A stretch of DNA of 5,534 bases from Pseudomonadota bacterium (GTDB lineage Bacteria > Pseudomonadota > Gammaproteobacteria > Burkholderiales > Ferrovaceae). This document shows, piece after piece, positions 1-4,659 of this stretch. Numbering within the stretch: the first letter of the stretch is position 1; each line of letters starts with the position of its first letter. The position numbers and the translations under genes are program-made. The DNA lies in the NCBI GenBank assembly GCA_021794775.1, contig JAJYQG010000033.1:1-5534 (forward strand), read 5' to 3'. The notes beneath the pieces were generated by a model, which saw only the letters and a program-made list of their open reading frames with translations, was not told where the DNA came from and did no database searches.

Positions 1-1
1 G

Positions 2-184
2 CTCGGCACCGCGGCTTTCAGCGGCCTCGCCCTGCTGATGGCCGGCACGCTGCGCGCCGAAGCGACGCTGGCCGGCGCCAACCTGGTGTACCTTGTGCTG
101 CTCGGCGTCGGCGGCATGGTGTTCCCGCTGACCAAGTTCCCGGCCGCGGTGCGCCCGGCGCTCACCCTGCTGCCCAGCGGCGCG
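2..184 (+). CDS. ABC-2 type transporter permease, internal fragment, foreign to the rest of the window
   Basis: Frame +2 from base 2 encodes about 61 residues with neither start nor stop of its own. The piece is hydrophobic and contains GTAAFSGLALLMAGTLRAEA, then a Leu/Val/Gly-rich membrane segment, then a Gly-Gly-Met-Val-Phe-Pro-Leu loop and a Leu-Leu-Pro-Ser-Gly-Ala stretch. This order is what I know from the C-terminal half of ABC-2 (drug/daunorubicin-type) permeases of actinobacteria, where such proteins form the membrane channel of an ATP-driven exporter. By hand count, bases 1-180 are about 74% GC and 58 of 61 third codon positions are G or C, unlike the MFS gene that follows (about 53% in bases 361-480). 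The similarity stops at about 185-190, where another gene begins in a different frame. It is probably a chimeric contig end rather than a gene of this organism. The family call is from memory of the pattern. Confidence 0.6.
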
Positions 185-189
185 CCCGG

Positions 190-1140
190 CAGACGGATAA
201 AACGTTCACGATCGACACCTTCGGCTTTGCGCTCCTGGCCTTGGGGATCGGTTGTTTGCAAATTGCGCTCGACAAGGGACAGGAGGATGACTGGTTTGAA
301 TCCTCGTTCATCGTCACCATGGTAGCGCTCTCCCTGCTGTGCCTGGTCATCTTGCCTTTCTGGGAATTGCGTCACAAAAATCCGATGGTCGATTTGCGCC
401 TGCTGGCCGACCGCAATTTCCTGTTCAGCAACATTCTCATGTTCTTGCTTGGCTTCGTGCTTTTTGGCAGCACCGTGCTGTTGCCCATGATGGTGCAAAC
501 CCTGATGGGTTATTCGGCCACGGAAGCGGGAATGCTGCTGTCGCCAGGAGGACTGGCGGTGCTCTGTACCATGCCGATCATCGGCATCATGGTGGGGAAA
601 TTCGATGTACGCCACATGATCGCTTTCGGTCTTGGTTGCAATGCCTTGGCCATGTACCTGTTTTCCAATATCGATATCCAGACCGACTTTTGGTCGATGG
701 CGCTTTTGCGGGTGATGCAGGGCATCGGATTCGGGTTTTTGTTTGTGCCGATCAACACCGCAGCTTTTGCGCGCATTGCGCCGGGGAAAAGCAGCAATGC
801 CTCGGCGATCGTCAACCTGTCGCGCAATCTGGGCGGAAGTTTTGGCATTTCACTGATTCAAACCTATCTGACTCAGCAAGGACAACGCCACCAAGCCACC
901 CTTGTGGCCCATGTCAGCAACTTTTCGCCAAACCTGGGCGTATGGCTGCAATCCATCGATCAACAGGGCCTGAGTGCTTTTGCACCCGCGTTGCTGGCGC
1001 AGTCGGTGGCAACTCAGGCAAGCCAGTTGGCATTCATGGACAACTATCGTTTGCTGTCCCTTTTGACGCTGTCCTTCGTGCCGGTGGTTTACCTGTTGAA
1101 ACGTCCCATACCAAAGCCGGCACCAGCAAAGAAAACATAA
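190..1140 (+). CDS. DHA2/EmrB-type MFS drug exporter, 3' part only
   Basis: Inner-membrane proton-driven exporter of the major facilitator superfamily, 14-helix DHA2 branch (EmrB/QacA type). Frame +1 encodes 316 residues ending at TAA 1138-1140, against about 500 for the family. The visible part starts just before the loop-helix Ile-Asp-Thr-Phe-Gly-Phe-Ala-Leu-Leu and holds about eight hydrophobic segments, fitting helices 7-14. Family-like stretches include LSPGGLAVL, a Gly-Lys-Phe-Asp-Val-Arg loop, VMQGIGFGFLFVPINTAAFA and NLSRNLGGSFGIS. The tail is short, Pro/Lys-rich and cytoplasmic. The N-terminal half, with helices 1-6 and the start, is missing: the sequence upstream of ~185 is an unrelated ABC permease in another frame. 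The frame stays open to base 1 but reads as Arg-rich nonsense there. A Met at 241 lies inside the conserved part, so it is not a credible native start. The substrate cannot be told. No partner EmrA-type gene is visible. Confidence 0.85.
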   Translation, partial: QTDKTFTIDTFGFALLALGIGCLQIALDKGQEDDWFESSFIVTMVALSLLCLVILPFWELRHKNPMVDLRLLADRNFLFSNILMFLLGFVLFGSTVLLPMMVQTLMGYSATEAGMLLSPGGLAVLCTMPIIGIMVGKFDVRHMIAFGLGCNALAMYLFSNIDIQTDFWSMALLRVMQGIGFGFLFVPINTAAFARIAPGKSSNASAIVNLSRNLGGSFGISLIQTYLTQQGQRHQATLVAHVSNFSPNLGVWLQSIDQQGLSAFAPALLAQSVATQASQLAFMDNYRLLSLLTLSFVPVVYLLKRPIPKPAPAKKT

Positions 1141-1304
1141 ATCGGCGTGGCGAACACCAAGCCCGTTACGGCGGGGAAAGTTTTTGGTATATTCGAACCC
1201 AGTGGATACGCAGTGGGGGGGAACTAAATCGTTGCTTTTCACCCATGAATCGGTGATACTCACGACTTCTAATAATTTAGCTCCTGATTTTTGAGAAGGT
1301 GCGC
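1141..1304 (+). promoter_or_regulatory. intergenic region with possible promoter for the Sel1 gene
   Basis: This is the 164-base gap between the MFS stop and the Sel1-repeat gene, and the longest gene-free stretch between complete genes. The best -10-like hexamer is TATATT at 1188-1193, 5 of 6 to TATAAT. The hexamer 17 bases upstream (GTTACG, 1165-1170) matches TTGACA at only 3 of 6, so the promoter call is weak. A second -10-like hexamer, TCTAAT, lies at 1268-1273 without a good -35. A short CCCG/CGGG stem (1162-1165 with 1172-1175) followed by five T at 1181-1185 could be a poor terminator for the MFS gene, but the stem is too short to claim. A run of seven G occurs at 1215-1221. I see no repeat or RNA gene here. 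Confidence 0.25.
1293..1299 (+). promoter_or_regulatory. ribosome binding site that decides the Sel1 gene start
   Basis: GAGAAGG lies five bases before ATG 1305. The in-frame GTG at 1299-1301, two codons earlier, overlaps this Shine-Dalgarno sequence and so is unlikely to be the start. Confidence 0.7.
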
Positions 1305-2207
1305 ATGAACACGTTTTTCGCCCCGCGACTGTTATCCCTCTTGTTGTTAACGGCTACTTGCTGCGGTGCTTACGCGACCGAACTGAGTTCGCCCCCAGCC
1401 AATGCTACAACGCCGCCCATGACTGAAACAGAAGCGGTGAGTCTGGCTTCCGGGGCCAAAAATGGCGATACGGTGGCGGTTCAGCGCTTGCTCGACTCGG
1501 CGCGCGCCAACGATCCCAAGGCTCAGACCTACCTTGCCGCTTATCTCGACCTTACCGGAGACCATGCTCAAGCTGCCGATTGGTATGGCAAAGCTGCCAA
1601 TCAAGGAGTGGCCTGGGCGCAGTACAAGTTGGGACTGCTCTACCTGAATGGCACCGGTGTTCCCCGTGATTACGTCAAAGCGTCGGAATGGCTGCATAAG
1701 GCATCGGATCAGAATGTTTCGGAAGCTCAGTTCCAGATGGGATTGTTGTACTCCAATGGAACCGGGGTGGTGCGTGATTACAACCGGGCCGCCGAATTTT
1801 TCCGCAAGGCCGCCAACCAGGGCAACGCCATGGCACAAAACAACATGGGCGTATTCTACGAATCGGGACGCGGTGTGCCGCTCGACTTGGCCGAAGCTGC
1901 CGATTGGTATCGACGTGCCGCCGAGCAGGGCAACCCCAAAGCGCAGAACAACCTTGCTGTGCTCTATGAGAATGGTCGTGGCGTTCCCAAAGATTACGTG
2001 ATGGCCGCCGAGTGGTACCGCAAGGCAGCCTTGCAAGGCTATTCCCGAGCCCAAAACAACCTGGGCATTCTCTACGACAATGGTCTTGGGGTTGCCCAGG
2101 ATTATGCCAAGGCGGCGGACTGGTTCCGCAAGGCTTCCGAACAAGGCAACAGCGATGCCCAGAAAAACCTGGGTGTCCTGTATTCCACCGGGTTGGTCAA
2201 ACCCTGA
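1305..2207 (+). CDS. secreted Sel1-repeat (tetratricopeptide-like) protein
   Basis: The gene encodes 300 residues from ATG 1305. The N-terminus is a Sec signal peptide: a short basic start, a Leu-rich core, and a likely cut after Ala-Tyr-Ala (residue 24). A linker rich in Pro/Thr/Ser follows (about 25-45). From residue 73 there are Sel1-like repeats. The first is a degenerate 32-residue unit (73-104), five full 36-residue units start at residues 105, 141, 177, 213 and 249, and a half unit from 285 ends the protein. Each full unit shows the pattern Ala-Gln-x-x-Leu/Met-Gly-x-x-Tyr-x-x-Gly-x-Gly-Val-x-x-Asp, then Ala-x-x-(Trp/Phe)-(Tyr/Phe/Leu)-x-Lys-Ala. The repeats form a helical solenoid that binds other proteins; this one should act in the periplasm or outside the cell. 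The partner is unknown. The stop lies 17 bases before the next gene, so co-transcription is likely. There is no enzymatic domain. Confidence 0.88.
   Translation: MNTFFAPRLLSLLLLTATCCGAYATELSSPPANATTPPMTETEAVSLASGAKNGDTVAVQRLLDSARANDPKAQTYLAAYLDLTGDHAQAADWYGKAANQGVAWAQYKLGLLYLNGTGVPRDYVKASEWLHKASDQNVSEAQFQMGLLYSNGTGVVRDYNRAAEFFRKAANQGNAMAQNNMGVFYESGRGVPLDLAEAADWYRRAAEQGNPKAQNNLAVLYENGRGVPKDYVMAAEWYRKAALQGYSRAQNNLGILYDNGLGVAQDYAKAADWFRKASEQGNSDAQKNLGVLYSTGLVKP
1521..2204 (+). repeat. Sel1 repeat tract inside the coding sequence
   Basis: This is a protein-level tandem repeat with a 36-codon (108-base) period, with full units beginning at 1617, 1725, 1833, 1941 and 2049. A shorter unit starts at 1521 and a half unit at 2157. 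The last full units are the most alike: Ala-Gln-Asn-Asn opens three successive units, at 1833, 1941 and 2049. At DNA level the units have diverged at many synonymous positions, so this is an old tandem array rather than a recent duplication. Confidence 0.85.
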
Positions 2208-2224
2208 TCGCCTGATTCGGTAGT

Positions 2225-2629
2225 ATGTCTGGCTTTTTCGCCTTGGCTCGCATCCGCTCGACGGCATGGGCGTCGCTGCGCTTTCTTCTGGTTCCTTTAC
2301 TGTTTCAGGCTTTTCTGGTGGTGGGGGCCCTCGACCCGCTGCTGGATGCCGGAAGTGCCGTTTCCGCTGGCGGCAGCTTATGTGCCTTGTCGCTGCACCA
2401 TACGGACGGCGCCCCATCGACACCGGATCCGGCCAACCTTGGCTTTGATCATGCCCATTGCCCCCTTTGCGCTTCTCTGGCGTTCAGCTTGCCTGCGCTG
2501 GACCTGCCGCTTCTGCCTCAGGGAGTCCAGTTTTCCCATCGCGCCACGGTGTCCATGGCGCGTGCCCACGTACGCCATTCTCCTCCGTTTACCCATCCGC
2601 CCGCCCAAGCCCCACCCATTTGCTCCTGA
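2225..2629 (+). CDS. small DUF2946-like protein with a His/Cys cluster
   Basis: The product is 134 residues with a basic N-terminus and one hydrophobic stretch (about 18-40) that could be an uncleaved signal anchor or a signal peptide. It then has Cys53, His58-His59, the cluster His-Ala-His-Cys-Pro-Leu-Cys (76-82), and a tail rich in His and Pro (105-134) ending near Ala-Pro-Pro. A hydrophobic start, a central His-x-x-Cys/Cys-x-x-Cys cluster and an 'APP' tail is the layout I know from DUF2946, a family of unknown function often near copper genes. Metal binding is an inference from Cys/His content. The start has only a weak ribosome binding site (GGTAG, 2219-2223), but the gene begins 17 bases after the Sel1 stop, so coupled translation is plausible. 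It precedes the Cys-rich barrel and copper-chaperone genes on the same strand. No other reading frame here gives a better protein. Confidence 0.6.
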   Translation: MSGFFALARIRSTAWASLRFLLVPLLFQAFLVVGALDPLLDAGSAVSAGGSLCALSLHHTDGAPSTPDPANLGFDHAHCPLCASLAFSLPALDLPLLPQGVQFSHRATVSMARAHVRHSPPFTHPPAQAPPICS

Positions 2630-2733
2630 TCGATTCCGGTTGCTGGGCCAGAGGACATGGTTCGCTGGCCTAGCTTGGTGATGTACGAATTCTCGGCCTG
2701 CCCTGCGGGCCGGGATGTTCAGGGAGCTCTATT
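2630..2733 (+). promoter_or_regulatory. structured leader of the outer-membrane protein gene
   Basis: This 104-base gap contains two inverted repeats. The first is GGCCAG (2646-2651) with CTGGCC (2665-2670), loop 13. The second is stronger: 2692-2700 pairs with 2706-2714 over nine positions, including two T·G wobbles, closing a five-base loop CCCTG (2701-2705). Neither stem is followed by a T run, so neither is a standard terminator. The second ends six bases before the Shine-Dalgarno sequence, and its loop is exactly complementary to CAGGG at 2720-2724, which contains the core of that site. This arrangement could hide or expose the ribosome binding site. I found no convincing -35/-10 pair in this gap. 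Confidence 0.4.
2721..2726 (+). promoter_or_regulatory. ribosome binding site of the outer-membrane protein gene
   Basis: AGGGAG lies seven bases before ATG 2734 and supports that start. The core AGGG can pair with the loop of the hairpin just upstream. Confidence 0.65.
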
Positions 2734-3693
2734 ATGAAAAAGCATTCGAAAGGATTTTGGACCGGTCTTATCTTGGCGTTTTGCAGTGTCGTCTATATGC
2801 CCACGGTGTGGGCCTGTGCCTGTGGTTGTGGAATTTTTGATGTGGGATTGCCGGGCTTGCCGGTGAGTGGCATGGCCGACCAGATTGGACTGCAATACTC
2901 GTTCATGAACCAGAACTGGAACCATAGTGGCGCCAGTGGCCAAATCGGGGCGTTGAACAGTGACAAGCAGATCGGCACCAACTATTACACCCTGTATGGT
3001 CAACATATGTTCAATGAGGATTGGGGGGTCGAAGCCATGCTGCCGTACTGGTTTCGCAGTTTCACCACCGATACCAGCGGATCGCCAGGACAGATCAACC
3101 CATCACCCACCCCCCAGTCTGCTTATATCAGCAGTCTGTCCGATCTCAGGGTGATGGGGATGTACACCGGTTTCTCGCGCGATAAGTCGTCCGGTCTGAC
3201 CTTTGGTTTGAAATTGCCTACCGGACCAATCAACGCAGCACCTCTTCTGGACCGTGACACCGAACCCGGGACCGGCACCACCGATGCCTTGCTGGGCTAT
3301 TACACGCTGGGCAACCTGAACGCCAACTGGGGCTGGTTCAGCCAGGGCACGCTACGCCATGCGCTGAACCATAACCAGGGTTATCGCCCCGGAGACAGTC
3401 TGAATGTCGTCGGCGGAGTAACGTACAATGGGATCGAGGGTACCACCCACATCATTCCCATGCTGCAAGCCAATGGCATGTGGCGCGCGCCGGATCAGGG
3501 CGGCGGCGATGCGCTGTATGGCAACATCAACAGCGGTTATACCAACCTCTACGTGGCCCCGGGGGCTTTGATCAATCTGGCGCAACATTGGCAAGCCAAT
3601 ACCTCGTTGTACCTGCCGGTTTATCGCTACGCCAACGGCAATCAGCTGGTGCCCCACTGGATGTTCAGTGCTGGCATCAATTATATGTTTTAA
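2734..3693 (+). CDS. putative outer-membrane beta-barrel protein with a Cys-Ala-Cys-Gly-Cys mature N-terminus
   Basis: The gene encodes 319 residues. A Sec signal peptide is clear: Met-Lys-Lys-His start, hydrophobic core 8-22, Val-Trp-Ala cut site after residue 27. The mature protein would begin Cys-Ala-Cys-Gly-Cys-Gly-Ile-Phe (28-35). The Trp two residues before the first Cys argues against a lipobox, so the cysteines are probably thiols for metal or disulfides rather than a lipid anchor. The rest has alternating polar/aromatic stretches, many Gly, Asn and Tyr, no long hydrophobic helix, and ends Asn-Tyr-Met-Phe. That C-terminal Phe is the usual outer-membrane barrel signal. Proteins of this look are often annotated only as 'transporter' or as MetA-pathway/phenol-degradation-like barrels; I cannot name the family surely. 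Its place before a copper-chaperone fusion, 39 bases upstream, suggests metal passage or sensing at the outer membrane, which is inference. Confidence 0.72.
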   Translation: MKKHSKGFWTGLILAFCSVVYMPTVWACACGCGIFDVGLPGLPVSGMADQIGLQYSFMNQNWNHSGASGQIGALNSDKQIGTNYYTLYGQHMFNEDWGVEAMLPYWFRSFTTDTSGSPGQINPSPTPQSAYISSLSDLRVMGMYTGFSRDKSSGLTFGLKLPTGPINAAPLLDRDTEPGTGTTDALLGYYTLGNLNANWGWFSQGTLRHALNHNQGYRPGDSLNVVGGVTYNGIEGTTHIIPMLQANGMWRAPDQGGGDALYGNINSGYTNLYVAPGALINLAQHWQANTSLYLPVYRYANGNQLVPHWMFSAGINYMF

Positions 3694-3720
3694 GTTACCG
3701 CACGTACCTTGTTAAAGGAT

Positions 3721-3725
3721 GAGGA
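3721..3725 (+). promoter_or_regulatory. ribosome binding site that decides the TlpA-PCuAC start
   Basis: GAGGA lies seven bases before ATG 3733, and the codons after it (Met-Lys-Lys-Gln-Trp-Ile-Ile) begin a signal peptide. An in-frame TTG at 3709 is upstream of the Shine-Dalgarno sequence and would add eight charged residues before the signal peptide, so it is rejected as start. Confidence 0.75.
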
Positions 3726-3732
3726 TAACAGC

Positions 3733-4659
3733 ATGAAAAAACAATGGATCATTGGAGCATCTCTGTTGCTGGCAAGCCTGATGGCACAAGCGCTGGAGAT
3801 CGGTGACAAAGCGCCGGACTACCGCATTCCGCTGGAAGGTGGCGGGGAAATGACGGCCCACTCCCAGCAGGACCGCGTGACATTGCTGCATTTCTGGGCC
3901 TCCTGGTGTGTGCCATGCCGTGAGGAAATGCCAAGATTGGATACCCTCTACCGGCGCTACCACGAACAGGGGCTCGACATCGTCGCCATCGACATGGATA
4001 ACCCGCACGATCTTCCCGATGCGCGAATCATGATGGAACATCACCATTTTCCCTGGTCGGTGGGCAGTCGGGCAGACGTGGGCGGGTTTGGTCGCATCTG
4101 GCGCTTGCCGATGTCGGTGTTGATCGACCGTCACGGCATCGTGCGTCAGAATGCGCTTGCCGCCGACAACGATCAGGGGCTGAGCGAAGCGGAACTGGAG
4201 CGCCAGGTGCTTCCGTGGCTCAAGGGCGACCATCATGGAGCAAACCCGACTGAAGCCAAAAAAACCATGACACCCTTGGTGTTGCATGCCTACGCAAGGG
4301 CCACAGCACCAGGCCAGAGCGTGGGGGTAGTGTACCTGACGTTGCGCAACGAAGGGGATAGCGATGATGCCCTGGAAGGTGCCGATAGCCCGGTGGCCGA
4401 CCATATCATGCTGCACCAGACCATGGCCATGGGCGACATGAGTGGCATGGGCTCAGGAATGTCTCACATGCAGCATGAATACCATCTCGTGATTCCAGCC
4501 CACGGTCAGGTCGAACTCAAGCCAGGAGGGCATCATCTGATGCTCGAAGATCTCGAAAAGCCCTTGGTGGCCGGTCAGGTGATTCCCCTGGATCTCCATT
4601 TCCAGCATGCCGGAAAAGTCCATCTCGAGGTTGAAGTTACGCCGCTGGTACCACAGTAA
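3733..4659 (+). CDS. periplasmic TlpA-type thioredoxin fused to a PCuAC copper chaperone
   Basis: The gene encodes 308 residues. The signal peptide is about 1-20 (Met-Lys-Lys, Leu-rich core, Ala-Gln-Ala cut). A TlpA/ResA-like thioredoxin domain follows (about 22-164), with active site Trp-Cys-Val-Pro-Cys (58-62, Cys59 and Cys62) after Phe-Trp-Ala-Ser, and the cis-proline loop at Leu125-Pro126. A short linker (165-178) leads to a PCuAC (DUF461) domain, about 179-305. This has His228, a Met/His-rich loop (231-251), Pro-Gly-Gly-His-His-Leu-Met (264-270) and Leu-Glu-Lys-Pro-Leu. In known systems, TlpA reduces Cys pairs of copper-site proteins (ScoI, the CuA subunit of cytochrome oxidase) and PCuAC hands over copper, so the fusion would do both in the periplasm. 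It lies 39 bases after the barrel gene. The 3' end overlaps pabB, on the other strand, by 23 bases. The linker codons contain seven A in a row. Confidence 0.9.
   Translation: MKKQWIIGASLLLASLMAQALEIGDKAPDYRIPLEGGGEMTAHSQQDRVTLLHFWASWCVPCREEMPRLDTLYRRYHEQGLDIVAIDMDNPHDLPDARIMMEHHHFPWSVGSRADVGGFGRIWRLPMSVLIDRHGIVRQNALAADNDQGLSEAELERQVLPWLKGDHHGANPTEAKKTMTPLVLHAYARATAPGQSVGVVYLTLRNEGDSDDALEGADSPVADHIMLHQTMAMGDMSGMGSGMSHMQHEYHLVIPAHGQVELKPGGHHLMLEDLEKPLVAGQVIPLDLHFQHAGKVHLEVEVTPLVPQ

Noticed and set aside
1162..1185. Possible intrinsic terminator after the MFS gene
   Set aside because: The stem is only four pairs, and the T run starts several bases after it, so it would be very weak.
1215..1221. 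Run of seven G, possible phase-variation tract
   Set aside because: It is in non-coding DNA, far from the best promoter-like spacing, and short. There is no evidence that it controls anything.
339..1256. Plus-strand 305-codon frame overlapping the MFS gene
   Set aside because: It is a frame-shifted reading of the membrane-protein gene, low in hydrophobic runs and rich in His/Arg/Gln, with no family pattern.
1347..2423. Long minus-strand open frame (358 codons) opposite the Sel1 gene
   Set aside because: It is the antisense image of a repeat protein with biased codons. Its product shows only mirrored repeats, no signal or domain, and it crosses into the next gene.
2646..2670. Inverted repeat GGCCAG/CTGGCC as terminator or operator
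   Set aside because: The six-base arms have a 13-base spacer and no T run. This can arise by chance at this GC content, so I describe it but claim no function.
2815..2826. Lipoprotein signal at the first Cys of the barrel protein
   Set aside because: The residues before the Cys are Val-Trp-Ala. Trp at -2 does not fit the usual lipobox, and the C-terminal barrel signal fits an integral outer-membrane protein better.
3712..4416. Minus-strand open frame of 234 codons opposite the TlpA-PCuAC gene
   Set aside because: It is antisense to a gene with an intact WCVPC site, signal peptide and PCuAC motif. The product is His/Gln-rich noise.
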